Source: Dysgonamonadaceae bacterium (GTDB taxonomy: Bacteria > Bacteroidota > Bacteroidia > Bacteroidales > Azobacteroidaceae). Taken from it: a DNA stretch of 26,397 nucleotides. This document shows, piece by piece, positions 14,608 to 23,239 of this stretch. A model generated the notes under the pieces. It was not told the DNA's origin and did not search any database. It saw only the letters and a program-made list of their open reading frames with translations. Position 1 is the stretch's first letter; each line of letters begins with the position of its first letter. The position numbers and the translations under genes were made by a program. The stretch lies in contig JAIRKG010000110.1 of assembly GCA_031260235.1 (NCBI GenBank), positions 1 to 26,397 on the forward strand, in the 5' to 3' direction.

Positions 14608-16482
14608 TCACCTTTGATTCTTGTTTTGTTCGCTTCGTTTCTGCCGCTTCTCTGCCGGTTTGTTTTTCGTTATTTCCTGTGGTTTCTGTTTATCGACCGG
14701 TGTAGTCCGGATATCCCATTCACCGTCGAAGTCGGTGTTTTTGCGCGAGAGGTCGATGGTTTGCGGATAATAATATACTTTTTCCGGTTGCAACCGGCGG
14801 GCGTAGTCTCCGGTATCCCATTTCCCGTTTCCATTTATATCCTCAATGTATCGCAGGTAGTACTTTTCCGGATTTAAGTTTTCAAAAACAAGTTCGCCTT
14901 CGTGCAGGGCGGAAGTTCGGATTGCTTTATCCGAGTTGTTCAAAAGTTCTCCGAAACCGGCGCTTCCCGTGCCGAGTAATTTTACGTGTATATTGACATA
15001 TTCCTCCTGCGCCTTGAATTTGAATCTCACAGTCGTCGAATCGTTCCATTTGCCGTAAATACTGTAGATAGCGGCAGAATCGACACTAATTTGAAATTCC
15101 TGTTCATAAGACCACTTGTTGTCGATGTGGAAAATACGCGGATTCAGCGCGTCGCCGGCTATCGGGAAAGAGCGGTCTTCCCACAAAGTATCGACTTTTT
15201 GCCGTATGCGGAGCTTTCTCGGATCAAATTTCCGGACAGGCTCGGAGAAAATGATTTTTAAGGTATCGAAAATATCTGCCGAACTTCTCATTGAAAAATC
15301 TATTTTGAGGAAATCAATGGGGACGTCTTCCTTTTCTTTCTCCTTTTTGCTCTTCTTTGCAGTGGCTTCTTTTTTCCACAGGAAACGGAGCGTATCCGTC
15401 ACGGGCGACAGGTTAAACAGCGTATCGGTTTGCAGGTAATCGACTTTCAACCGTATGGTATCGCGCCGATAGAGCGACGAATCCGTTATCCAGTAGACAA
15501 TATCTTTCCTGTTGGGGAAATATTCGGAAATATACCACTCGCGTATATTTTCAACGCTGTCGTCTTCCAACAGAGATACAATCGGCGGCAGGCTGTCGGT
15601 GGAATTAAAATGCAGGGCGAGTTGATTTTGCGCAGGGCGTTCCGCTTTGGAAAGATATTGCGTTTCGAAATTTTCAAGGAAAAGGAAAAGCGTCAGGTCA
15701 TCGGGCGTGAAGCGCGTATAACGGATTTCCATAACGGTATCGACCGTTAAACTGTCCACCCAGCTTGTGTCCATTCGGACAGCAGGCTCAAAGAACGGAA
15801 CAATCACAGAGTCGTGGAACGCGATTTCTTCCGATTTCCGGTCGAATTTATAATTACGGTTTATATCTTTCAGGGCAAAAAGGCGGTATGCTCCGGGCGC
15901 GACATTGCGAATACTGAATTTTCCCCTGTCGTTTGTTATCGTTGTACGCAAAAACGGCAAGGAAGTAAATGCCGAATCTTCCAAATTGGAATGGATTCCG
16001 ACTGTGACATTCGGTAGCGGCTCCAGATTTTCGGCATTGAGCAACAATCCGGATACCATCAACGAATCGATAACGTCTCCCGTCGAAAACGCGAACGCGA
16101 AACCTTCCAGAGCGTTTTTTTCGTTGTTATCCACAATTCCGTTGGTGAAATCGAGCGTGTAAGTCGTGTTGGGAATCATGGTATCTTTCAGTTCCACAGA
16201 AATCTTTTTCCCGATAGCCCTGATTGCCGGCATTTTCTTTTGGGGCGGCGAGATGATTACTTTTTCCGAAGGCTTTTCGATATTAATATATTCGCCGAAA
16301 GACAGTTCAATCTTGTGTCCCGCAAATCTTGTGGCATTAGCCGGCGGATTGCTTTTGACAAAGCGGGGAGGCGTTTCGTCGTAATCGCCGCCTTCGGGGG
16401 AGCCGAGGCTTGCGCAGGCGCAAAGAAAGAGGGATGTAAATAATGAAAAGAGTATCCGGCGGTTATTGCTGTTGAAGTTCAT
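14608..16482 (-). CDS. Lipoprotein with N-terminal SbsA Ig-like domain (624 aa)
   Basis: The N-terminus is a lipoprotein signal: hydrophobic ILFSLFTSLFLCAC with lipobox L20-C21-A22-C23, then ASLGSPEGGDYDETPP, the typical opening of this Bacteroidota family. Residues about 35-130 form the bacterial Ig-like domain (PPRFVKSNPPANAT, TTYTLDFTNGIVDNNE, FAFSTG). A carboxypeptidase-regulatory-like beta domain follows (VSGLLLNAENLEPLPNVTVG, GKFSIRNVAPGAYRLFALKD), and related strands recur near the C-terminus (NGNGKWDTGDYARRLQPE). The last ~25 residues are Lys/Arg/Gln-rich. It should be anchored in the membrane on the periplasmic or surface side. The role is unknown. It precedes ribF by 19 nt. Confidence 0.88.
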   Translation of the reverse strand: MNFNSNNRRILFSLFTSLFLCACASLGSPEGGDYDETPPRFVKSNPPANATRFAGHKIELSFGEYINIEKPSEKVIISPPQKKMPAIRAIGKKISVELKDTMIPNTTYTLDFTNGIVDNNEKNALEGFAFAFSTGDVIDSLMVSGLLLNAENLEPLPNVTVGIHSNLEDSAFTSLPFLRTTITNDRGKFSIRNVAPGAYRLFALKDINRNYKFDRKSEEIAFHDSVIVPFFEPAVRMDTSWVDSLTVDTVMEIRYTRFTPDDLTLFLFLENFETQYLSKAERPAQNQLALHFNSTDSLPPIVSLLEDDSVENIREWYISEYFPNRKDIVYWITDSSLYRRDTIRLKVDYLQTDTLFNLSPVTDTLRFLWKKEATAKKSKKEKEKEDVPIDFLKIDFSMRSSADIFDTLKIIFSEPVRKFDPRKLRIRQKVDTLWEDRSFPIAGDALNPRIFHIDNKWSYEQEFQISVDSAAIYSIYGKWNDSTTVRFKFKAQEEYVNIHVKLLGTGSAGFGELLNNSDKAIRTSALHEGELVFENLNPEKYYLRYIEDINGNGKWDTGDYARRLQPEKVYYYPQTIDLSRKNTDFDGEWDIRTTPVDKQKPQEITKNKPAEKRQKRSEQNKNQR

Positions 16483-16498
16483 TGCTTTTTTTATGGTA

Positions 16499-16506
16499 CA
16501 AAGATA
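16499..16506 (-). promoter_or_regulatory. Possible -7 element before the lipoprotein-ribF operon
   Basis: On the minus strand TATCTTTG, an exact TAnnTTTG, 16 nt upstream of the lipoprotein ATG. I see no matching TTTG 19-21 nt further upstream, so confidence is limited. Confidence 0.35.
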
Positions 16507-16593
16507 ATGAATATTTATTACATAAACCGAATTTCATTTTTCCGGGAAAACAGGCATTGCGAGCGAAGCGTCATTGCCGAACTGCTTCCCTGA

Positions 16594-16700
16594 CTGCTTT
16601 GAACAAAGCAAGTTCAAAAAAAGTGTCGTGAATTTGCTTTATGCAAAGCAACTCTCCGGCAAAGTGTCGCTGACTTGCTTTACGCAAAGCAAGTTGCCCC
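16594..16700. repeat. Short tandem repeats with a GCTTT..AAAGC palindrome
   Basis: Three degenerate units of about 40 nt each carry a 14-nt near-palindrome: GCTTTGAACAAAGC (16596), GCTTTATGCAAAGC (16636) and GCTTTACGCAAAGC (16677). The spacers share AAAGTGTCG-TGA. Partial further copies (AATAAAGC) occur at about 16731 and 16766. The stretch 16507-16593 before it holds a partial CATTGCGAGCGAAGCGTCATTG module (16554-16575) and nothing else recognised. No gene is supported in 16483-16889. Confidence 0.7.
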
Positions 16701-16795
16701 ATTTTTGAATAGATTACTATTAATAAAGCAAATACGTCACACACCTTGCGGGAGAAAAACTTTGAATAAAGCAGATAAAAAAGAAAAAACCTCAC

Positions 16796-16889
16796 CCCGT
16801 CATTGCAACTCCTGGATTGCCGCGCCGTTTCGCGGCTCGCAATGACGGGTGGCGGCTGGATTGCTTCGGGCTTCGCCCTCAGGGTGACG
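16796..16889. repeat. Dispersed palindromic repeat, third locus
   Basis: CCCGTCATTGC (16796-16806) and GCAATGACGGG (16839-16849) are perfect 11-nt inverted ends around GGATTGCCGCGCCGTTTCGCGGC. Next comes GGATTGCTTCGGGCTTCGCCC (16858-16878), the same module as in the 59-240 and 4968-5085 copies. The end abuts the stop codon of the AlkD-like gene. Confidence 0.75.
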
Positions 16890-17594
16890 TTATATTCTTT
16901 TCATGAAATACTTCCGCTCTTCGGCAGAAAAATGCTCAATCGCATACCGCAAGGCAGTGCGTGGCATATTTTTGTGATGTATTTCCAGAAAATCGACGAG
17001 CGTTTGCCGGTCTTTTTTCCCAACTTCGCGCAACATCCAACCGACAGCTTTGTGCATCAAATCGTGTTTGTGGGAAAGAAGTTTTTCGGCAAGCGCGAGC
17101 GTATCGTCAAATTGCCGGTCCTTGATAAACGTCCAAGTCGATACGATTGCCATGCGCTGTTCCCAAAGATTGTCGCTTTCTGCCAGGCGATACAGGATGC
17201 TTCTGTCGGTTTTATCCAATAAATACAGGCCGATTACATCGCGGCAGGTAACGTCCACTAAATCCCAGTTATTGGCTTTGTGTGCGTTTTTCAGGTAGAA
17301 ATCGAAGATGATTTTTTGCTCTGTATTCGCTGCTTTTTTGAATTGTTTTACGAGGAAAAGAAACCCTGCAAGGCGAACTTCGTGGTATTCCGAATCCAAC
17401 AGGATTTGAATTTCAGGGAGAGGAAGCGCAGGACTGCGTTTGACAATATCGCGCGTTTGCGGGACAATGACGCCGAGCATAATGTCATATTCGGCATATT
17501 GTCCTTTGCTTGTTTTGAAAAATCGTTGGAGAAATTTTGCTTTTTCGGGATCGGCAACGGATAGAAGCTCTTGGAGGATGAAATTTGCTGTCAT
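16890..17594 (-). CDS. AlkD-like DNA alkylation repair protein (HEAT-repeat)
   Basis: This belongs to the AlkD/AlkC-type DNA glycosylases, all-helical HEAT-like proteins that remove cationic alkylated purines. Family marks are the internal NNWDLVDVTCRDVIG (conserved W and D lining the DNA site), EQRMAIVSTWTFI, DLMHKAVGWMLREVGKKD and a C-terminal MPRTALRYAIEHF. At 234 aa it is complete. It lies 50 nt downstream of the carboxyltransferase gene on the same strand and may be read from it. The ORF ends directly against a dispersed repeat. Glycosylase activity is inferred from the family. Confidence 0.9.
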   Translation of the reverse strand: MTANFILQELLSVADPEKAKFLQRFFKTSKGQYAEYDIMLGVIVPQTRDIVKRSPALPLPEIQILLDSEYHEVRLAGFLFLVKQFKKAANTEQKIIFDFYLKNAHKANNWDLVDVTCRDVIGLYLLDKTDRSILYRLAESDNLWEQRMAIVSTWTFIKDRQFDDTLALAEKLLSHKHDLMHKAVGWMLREVGKKDRQTLVDFLEIHHKNMPRTALRYAIEHFSAEERKYFMKRI

Positions 17595-17644
17595 ATTACA
17601 AATTACAAATCATAACATATCCAACTATTTCTTTCTACCTGCTT

Positions 17645-19426
17645 TTAATTGATAAACGCCAGTATCTCCCCCTTTTGCACATCCTTCCCCTGATTGGCAT
17701 ACGTACCGACGACAACTCCATCATAGCCGATAGGAACAGGTTCTATGCCATACATATTCTGAATATAACACAAGTTGTCGCCTTTTTTGAAGCTCGCCCC
17801 CTGAAAAGGCGCCGTCGAAATGTCCATCATATCATATTGCCAGAGGACTTTTCCTTTGCAGGGTGCATGAACAGGTTTCGCGTGCGGATATTCGGCAATG
17901 ATTTCTTTAAAACTGAACATTGGAATTTCAATCACAGGCCGCTTGACAATAATCGGCGTATGGGCTTTTTCCTTTGCCTGTTCCAATTCCTGGTTGAATC
18001 TGTTTTTTGCGGCGCCCGATTTCATATCCCTGTATTGACGTTCGTGCATGGCAAACTCGAATAATTCTTCCTGATCGGGACCTTCGTCCCAAGCGTTTGC
18101 CTTCATTTCTTCCTTGAAACGGTCTAATTCGTCCGGAAATGCGTCCTGTGGATTTTCCTCGTAAAATTCAAAATTGTTTGCTTTCGCCAGTTCAATGATT
18201 TCGGGAGCCAGTGCGCCCGGGAGTTTTCCCGTTTTCCCGAGAATCATATTCCAACTGTCCTTATCAATCATTGAGAAACGAGGCTCGTTTTTGGCTTCCG
18301 CAAAAATGTTCATCAATGCAATGTTCTTAACATACTGACTGAACGGCGTAACCAGCGGCGGATAGCCCAGCATCGGCCATATAGATTCCACTTCATTGAA
18401 CAGCCTGACGAGTAAATTGTTGAGCGAAACTTCCTTCTTCTCATGTTGTTTAAGCGCAAGATTGATAGCGTTGTGCATCCCTTTCAGATCTGCCATCATC
18501 GAACCCATCATTCCGCCCGGAAGACCGCATCCAATCAAGAGTGACGTCATGATTTTGTTGCCCGGATCAATGAAAAAGCCCAGAAAATCATCAATAAAAC
18601 TTTGGGTTAAACGGCGGGCTTCCATATACGCTTCCATATTAATATCCGGCACGAGAAATCCCGCATCTTTCAGCATGGTGCGAATAGTAATAACGTCGGG
18701 ATGAACCATTCCCCAAGACAGCGGCTCCATCGCCACGTCAATGTAATCGACCCCGTTGCGAGCCGCCTCCAGCATGGAAGCAACGGAAAATCCGGGTCCC
18801 GAATGTCCGTGATATTGAATCGGAATCTTCGGGTGGCGTTCTTTTATTCCTTTAATTATTTGCCCGTTACTGTATGGACGACCAATTCCCGCCATATCTT
18901 TCAGGCAAATTTCTTCGGCGCCCGATTCAATTAACTGTTCGGCTAAATTTACATAATAATCGACCGTGTGAATGGGCGAATATGTAATACACAAAGCCGC
19001 CTGCGGAATCATGCCGCCTTCTTTTGCATATTCAATTGACGGAATAATATTCCGCACATCGTTTAGTCCGCAGAAAATACGGGTGATATCCACGCCTTGC
19101 GCATGTTTCACCTTGTACATCAACTTCCTTACGTCAGACGGAACGGGATTCATGCGTAATCCGTTCAAGCCTCTGTCGAGCATGTGGGTCAGGATGCCCG
19201 CCTTATTAAAAGGAGCGGTAAATTCACGAACGGCATAATTGGGGTTTTCTCCATACAACAAGTTTACCTGTTCAAAAGCGCCGCCATTGGTTTCGACTCT
19301 TGCGAAACAACCCATATCAATAATTACGGGCGCTATTTGTTTTAACTGATCAACCCTCGGCTGATATTTGCCCGAAGATTGCCACATGTCGCGATATAAC
19401 AGACTGAATTTAATCTCTTTGCTCAT
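17645..19426 (-). CDS. Oxaloacetate decarboxylase-alpha/pyruvate carboxylase-B-like protein lacking the biotin lysine
   Basis: The N-terminal ~300 residues form an HMGL-like TIM barrel with metal-binding D13 (YRDMWQSS), carbamylatable K176 (CLKDMAG) and the metal ligands H206 and H208 (YHGHSGPG). The conserved carboxylase domain follows (MTSLLIGCGLPGGMMGSMM, YPPLVTPFSQYV). The C-terminal ~70 residues have the biotin-carrier fold (VHAPCKGKVLWQYD, GYDGVVVG, VQKGEILAFIN). The hairpin that normally reads EAMKM is QNMYG (556-560), so the biotinylated Lys is replaced by Tyr559. The protein probably works with a separate biotin carrier or has another role. The enzyme may take part in oxaloacetate/pyruvate conversion. 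At 593 aa it is full length. Confidence 0.88.
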   Translation of the reverse strand: MSKEIKFSLLYRDMWQSSGKYQPRVDQLKQIAPVIIDMGCFARVETNGGAFEQVNLLYGENPNYAVREFTAPFNKAGILTHMLDRGLNGLRMNPVPSDVRKLMYKVKHAQGVDITRIFCGLNDVRNIIPSIEYAKEGGMIPQAALCITYSPIHTVDYYVNLAEQLIESGAEEICLKDMAGIGRPYSNGQIIKGIKERHPKIPIQYHGHSGPGFSVASMLEAARNGVDYIDVAMEPLSWGMVHPDVITIRTMLKDAGFLVPDINMEAYMEARRLTQSFIDDFLGFFIDPGNKIMTSLLIGCGLPGGMMGSMMADLKGMHNAINLALKQHEKKEVSLNNLLVRLFNEVESIWPMLGYPPLVTPFSQYVKNIALMNIFAEAKNEPRFSMIDKDSWNMILGKTGKLPGALAPEIIELAKANNFEFYEENPQDAFPDELDRFKEEMKANAWDEGPDQEELFEFAMHERQYRDMKSGAAKNRFNQELEQAKEKAHTPIIVKRPVIEIPMFSFKEIIAEYPHAKPVHAPCKGKVLWQYDMMDISTAPFQGASFKKGDNLCYIQNMYGIEPVPIGYDGVVVGTYANQGKDVQKGEILAFIN

Positions 19427-19465
19427 GATTTCTTTATTATTTTATTATGAATTTGTTATAAGGCA

Positions 19466-19473
19466 CAAAGATA
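19466..19473 (-). promoter_or_regulatory. Possible -7 element of the carboxyltransferase gene
   Basis: On the minus strand TATCTTTG (TAnnTTTG), about 40 nt before the start codon. No good TTTG is found at the expected upstream spacing. It is back-to-back with the rfbC promoter. Confidence 0.4.
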
Positions 19474-19482
19474 TAACAAAAA

Positions 19483-19514
19483 TTTGGAAAGTTTCGGGTT
19501 CTTACATACTTTTG
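19483..19514 (+). promoter_or_regulatory. Bacteroidota-type promoter of rfbC-rfbA
   Basis: TTTG (19483-19486), 20 nt, then TACTTTTG (19507-19514): both consensus elements are exact with correct spacing. The predicted leader is about 20 nt to the rfbC ATG at 19541, and this supports that start over the in-frame one at 19484. Confidence 0.75.
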
Positions 19515-19540
19515 TACCTTTACTATACGCAAATAATAAT

Positions 19541-20098
19541 ATGAAATACACTGAAACGGAAATGCAGGGCTTATGGATTATTGAGCCGAAGATTTTTACT
19601 GACGCCCGCGGCTATTTTATGGAAACTTACAAAAAGGAAACGTTTGACCGGCAAATCGCTCCAACTCATTTTATTCAGGACAATGAATCGCGGTCTTCCT
19701 TCGGGGTTTTTCGCGGACTGCATTACCAGGAAGGCGATACCGCCCAGGCGAAACTGGTGAGGGTGATCGAAGGAAAGGTGTGGGACATTGCGGTGGATAT
19801 CCGAAGAGGTTCTGCTACTTTCGGGAAATATTATGCCGTTGAATTGTCCGCTGAAAACAAAAGGCAATTCTTCATTTCAAGAGGTTTTGCGCATGGCTTT
19901 CTCGTCCTGAGCGAAACGGCTGTCTTTTCCTATAAGGTTGATAACAATTATTCTCCCTCCACCGAAAGGACGCTGAATTGTTTTGATCCCAACATTGCCA
20001 TTCAATTTCCAATTGATAAATCGTTGCTGGAATTATCTGAAAAAGACAAACTTGGAACATCAATTATAAATTTAACACACAGTGAAACTCCGTGTTAG
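19541..20098 (+). CDS. rfbC: dTDP-4-dehydrorhamnose 3,5-epimerase
   Basis: This cytoplasmic cupin-fold enzyme converts dTDP-4-keto-6-deoxyglucose to dTDP-4-keto-rhamnose, the third step of dTDP-L-rhamnose synthesis. Diagnostic features are [32 protein letters not shown] with catalytic H61, [29 protein letters not shown] and the Tyr in [10 protein letters not shown]. At 185 aa it has normal length. The ATG at 19541 lies just downstream of a consensus promoter. The rfbA ATG is 14 nt after its stop, so the two form an operon. Confidence 0.96.
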   Translation: MKYTETEMQGLWIIEPKIFTDARGYFMETYKKETFDRQIAPTHFIQDNESRSSFGVFRGLHYQEGDTAQAKLVRVIEGKVWDIAVDIRRGSATFGKYYAVELSAENKRQFFISRGFAHGFLVLSETAVFSYKVDNNYSPSTERTLNCFDPNIAIQFPIDKSLLELSEKDKLGTSIINLTHSETPC

Positions 20099-20112
20099 AA
20101 AAAAACAAAAAC

Positions 20113-20976
20113 ATGAAAGGAATTATTTTAGCCGGCGGAAGTGCCACCCGTCTTTATCCATTATCGAAATCCATATCCAAACAAATCATGCCGGTATATG
20201 ATAAACCAATGATTTATTACCCGTTATCGGCATTAATGCTTGCCGGAATCAGGGAAATACTGGTTATTTCCACGCCGCGCGACTTACCCATGTTCAAAGA
20301 ATTGCTTGGAACGGGAGAAGAGTTGGGCATGAAGTTTGATTACATCATCCAGGAAACGCCCAATGGGTTAGCCCAAGCTTTCGTGTTGGGGGAAAAATTC
20401 ATTGACAGCCAGCCGGCCAGCCTGATTTTGGGCGATAATATCTTTTACGGGCAGGGTTTCAGCGGTATTCTGGCCAAAGCCAGTGACGTGAAAGACAATG
20501 CCTGTATTTTCGGCTATTCGGTGAAAGACCCCAGGGCTTACGGCGTAGTCGAATTTGACGAATCGGGAAAAGTTCTGTCTATCGAAGAAAAACCCGAAAA
20601 ACCCAAGTCGAGTTACGCCGTCCCCGGACTGTATTTCTACGATAATTCTGTCGTTGCACGAGCAAAAGCTTTAAAGCCATCGGCACGCGGAGAATATGAA
20701 ATCACCGATTTGAACCGGACTTATCTGGAAGAGGGAAAATTAAAAGTAGAAATCTTCGGACGGGGCTTTGCTTGGTTGGATACGGGCAACAGCGACAGTT
20801 TGCTGGAAGCATCCAATTTCGTGGCTACAATTCAAAAACGGCAGGGCTTTTATGTTTCCTGCATTGAGGAAATTGCATGGAAAAAGGGTTGGATAGATAA
20901 TTCCCAATTACAAAAATTAGGAGAGAAACTGGAAAAAACAGATTACGGAAAATATATCCTTTCTTTAATCTCTTAA
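20113..20976 (+). CDS. rfbA: Glucose-1-phosphate thymidylyltransferase
   Basis: This enzyme makes dTDP-glucose from glucose-1-phosphate and dTTP, the first step of dTDP-sugar synthesis. It shows the nucleotide-binding [18 protein letters not shown] (canonical GGxGTRL with A for G), then [61 protein letters not shown] and the C-terminal [16 protein letters not shown]. It has 287 aa, typical length. I start at 20113, where the family motif begins; a GTG at 20092 would overlap rfbC. The usual next genes, rfbD and rfbB, do not follow directly: a minus-strand restriction-modification pair intervenes. Confidence 0.97.
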   Translation: MKGIILAGGSATRLYPLSKSISKQIMPVYDKPMIYYPLSALMLAGIREILVISTPRDLPMFKELLGTGEELGMKFDYIIQETPNGLAQAFVLGEKFIDSQPASLILGDNIFYGQGFSGILAKASDVKDNACIFGYSVKDPRAYGVVEFDESGKVLSIEEKPEKPKSSYAVPGLYFYDNSVVARAKALKPSARGEYEITDLNRTYLEEGKLKVEIFGRGFAWLDTGNSDSLLEASNFVATIQKRQGFYVSCIEEIAWKKGWIDNSQLQKLGEKLEKTDYGKYILSLIS

Positions 20977-20989
20977 AAAAGAGAGTCTG

Positions 20990-21034
20990 ATGTACGACTT
21001 CCATACGGATAGCGAACGGTATTTCAAAATGTGA
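20990..21034 (+). pseudogene. Possible 5' remnant of a gene cut off after rfbA
   Basis: Fourteen nt after rfbA a 14-codon frame reads MYDFHTDSERYFKM and stops. This resembles, from memory, the start of methyltransferases with MxxHxDxxRYFxMQ that occur in Bacteroidota polysaccharide clusters. If so, the body of that gene was lost when the adjacent restriction-modification pair arrived. The fragment is very short and could be chance. Confidence 0.3.
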
Positions 21035-21105
21035 GGGATAAGGATTGAAAACATGATACTGTCCATTCGATGTTCTTTTGTACAAACCATAATATTTATA
21101 TTTAT

Positions 21106-22386
21106 TTATTCTTCAATAAGTTCAAGAATCCAGTTTGTCCATGAAATTACAGTCGAAGCTCTTCGTTTATAAGTTTGTTCAGAGTCGACATTATGCAACT
21201 TCGATTGCTTCATAATTTCAACAACTTCATCTTTGGAAGGTACATCTCCCTTGTCAAAATAAAGATTCAATGTATCCTTAAATGTTCTGTGAGATAGTAT
21301 AAGTTTGACAAACTCCAATTGTCGTTCAATAATGGGCAAACCAAATATTCGAAGACCTGCTTTTGTTAAAACACATCCTGTCCGGTTGCTTCCCCGCGCA
21401 TTCTCAATCAGACCTAAATACTTGGCAGCGTTAGAATAGTAATCTGTTTGGCGCGAATCAAAGTCATAATTTAGAGTAATCCCTTCTTTACTAAGAAATC
21501 CTCTTTGTTTTAATAATTCACATAGATTAATTACGCGCTCAAAACTATCAGCTTGCGGGAAAGGTAATTCCGGCTCTTTAACCGGCTTTATGCTATCCAA
21601 TATATTTTGAATAGCCTCAAGGTTAATTGCTCCCTCTTGAACGGCATATTTCTTATATTGAACCAATCTAACGGAGTTATATAATTCTAAATCCACAAAT
21701 TCGTATTCCCTGAGATGGAAAATACCATTTGAATAGGTTAGGAATATTGGACGTACTTGCTTGGTAATCTTATTATTCCATAAACGATATGGATAATATA
21801 GTTGGCGAATTAGAAAATCATCAGATATATAATTTTTAGCTTCGATAAGATTCAATGAGTTATCTCCCTCGTAACCTCCGTCTATTTCGATTTGAGAGTT
21901 GGCAACTTTTACATTGAATAGCCCTTTGTCTGAATTAATCTTGAAACCAAATAATGAGGAACTCATACGTCCGCTAACAGTTGGTAATAAATTATCCTCA
22001 TTCGTAAAAGCATGTAATATCTTTGATACAAAGGCGCAGTTTATTGCAGTAGCCTCACTCGTTATATCTTTGCAATCAATGCTTTCAAGAAATGTTGGAA
22101 AATCAATAGGAGTAACTTCTACCTCCTCTTTATTGAAATTACAGAACGTTTCAAACATTCCTATTTCGTAAGTGCCTCTCGATGTCGGCAATATAGACAG
22201 ATTGTTATCGGTGAACAATTTGGGAAGTTGAGAGCGGTGATCAAATTTTGTCATCAAGCGGGCTTCTCTGTATTTGTTTATATCTGCAGAGGATATTGAA
22301 GCGTGTCCTTTTGATTCGATCTTATATAAGATTTGATGTTTTTCAAAAATCTGTTTCCACGCTATGTCATTCTTCAAGTTACTCAT
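21106..22386 (-). CDS. Putative type II restriction endonuclease (426 aa)
   Basis: Assigned by context and motif. The core QIEIDGGYEGDNSLNLIEAKN (165-185) has D169, E182 and K184 in PD-(D/E)xK spacing, followed by RQLYYPYRLW, the Q-x-x-Y-Y/P-like helix of many such nucleases. Residues about 280-426 look like a winged-helix or DNA-binding region (FERVINLCELLKQRGFLSKEG, TGCVLTKAGLRIFGLP). The start overlaps the methyltransferase stop by 8 nt, the tight arrangement expected for a restriction-modification pair. The gene is AT-rich compared with rfbA and rfbB. The recognition site is unknown. A helper nuclease for a modification-only system is the alternative. Confidence 0.78.
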   Translation of the reverse strand: MSNLKNDIAWKQIFEKHQILYKIESKGHASISSADINKYREARLMTKFDHRSQLPKLFTDNNLSILPTSRGTYEIGMFETFCNFNKEEVEVTPIDFPTFLESIDCKDITSEATAINCAFVSKILHAFTNEDNLLPTVSGRMSSSLFGFKINSDKGLFNVKVANSQIEIDGGYEGDNSLNLIEAKNYISDDFLIRQLYYPYRLWNNKITKQVRPIFLTYSNGIFHLREYEFVDLELYNSVRLVQYKKYAVQEGAINLEAIQNILDSIKPVKEPELPFPQADSFERVINLCELLKQRGFLSKEGITLNYDFDSRQTDYYSNAAKYLGLIENARGSNRTGCVLTKAGLRIFGLPIIERQLEFVKLILSHRTFKDTLNLYFDKGDVPSKDEVVEIMKQSKLHNVDSEQTYKRRASTVISWTNWILELIEE

Positions 22387-23239
22387 AGTTTCGTATTAAA
22401 AGTTCTTCGACTTCTCCTCGTTTTCCGGCATCCACATTGATTGAGCGGGTAGCCTTGACTATGCTAATGTTATAATTTCGATATTGGTCTTTAATAAAAC
22501 CAGACGCGGAGTTTGACAACAAAAATTTTACACCTTTTTTTGTTAGTTCATCACATGCTTTCCGCAATCTAACTTGATCAAAAATATTCCACCCTCCTTG
22601 AATATATCCTGTAAAGTTAGAACTTTCGGATATAGGATGGTATGGCGGATCTAAATATACGAATGAATTTTTGTCCAGATTTTTAAGAACATCATCATAA
22701 TCTCCGGATAAGATCTGTATATTATTTGAATTAAGATATGAAGACACAGCCCTTAAAACAGGTTCATTAATAATATTCGGATTCTTATATCTCCCAAATG
22801 GGGAATTAAATTCTCCCGCATTATTTACGCGATATAATCCATTATAACAGGTTTTATTCAAATATATTAATCTTGAGGCTCTTTGTATTTTTCCTGTTTT
22901 TGCAAAATCTTCAGAGCGATCTAAGCTGCGGATGTGGTAAAAATATTCCGATTCGTTTCTATGTTTTTTTAAATCTGCAATGAGTTCGTCTAAATTCTCC
23001 TTAACTACGTTATATACATTTATTAATTCTGAATTAAAGTCATTAACAATGGCATTTTTAGGTTGAATATGAAAGAGTACAGCCCCGCCGCCGAGGAATG
23101 GCTCAACATAAGTGTAATTGCTTATGTTTTTAGGCATTGCTTCCATAATAGCATCCATGAGTTGTCGCTTTCCGCCGACCCATTTCACAAATGGAGATAT
23201 TAACTTGTTTTTTGCCATTGCTTTATTGTTGTTCTTCAT
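22379..23239 (-). CDS. D12-class (Dam/DpnM-like) DNA adenine N6-methyltransferase
   Basis: The class alpha order of motifs is present: FVKWVGGKRQL (motif X), YVEPFLGGGAVLF (motif I, SAM binding), KTCYNGLYRVNNAGEFNSPF as in the Dam family, and the catalytic FVYLDPPYHP (motif IV, DPPY). SAFETY-type ends such as GVKFLLSNSAS follow. At 286 aa it has normal length. Two starts are possible, ATG at 23239 or 23218 (MAKNKLISPF). Paired with the downstream nuclease it would protect host DNA from cleavage. The specificity is not readable by eye; GATC, the site of several relatives, is only one possibility. Confidence 0.94.
   Translation of the reverse strand: MKNNNKAMAKNKLISPFVKWVGGKRQLMDAIMEAMPKNISNYTYVEPFLGGGAVLFHIQPKNAIVNDFNSELINVYNVVKENLDELIADLKKHRNESEYFYHIRSLDRSEDFAKTGKIQRASRLIYLNKTCYNGLYRVNNAGEFNSPFGRYKNPNIINEPVLRAVSSYLNSNNIQILSGDYDDVLKNLDKNSFVYLDPPYHPISESSNFTGYIQGGWNIFDQVRLRKACDELTKKGVKFLLSNSASGFIKDQYRNYNISIVKATRSINVDAGKRGEVEELLIRNYE

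Noticed and set aside
16594-16700. Possible CRISPR array.
   Set aside because: Only three degenerate units, spacers are similar to each other rather than unique, and no cas genes are present.
16571-16795. A 74-codon minus-strand frame in the repeat-rich gap.
   Set aside because: It spans the tandem repeats and has no recognisable domain, ribosome-binding context or conserved neighbour.
20970-20986. TCTCTTAAAAAAGAGAG after rfbA as a terminator.
   Set aside because: The stem is short and A/T-rich and is not followed by a T-run on the plus strand.
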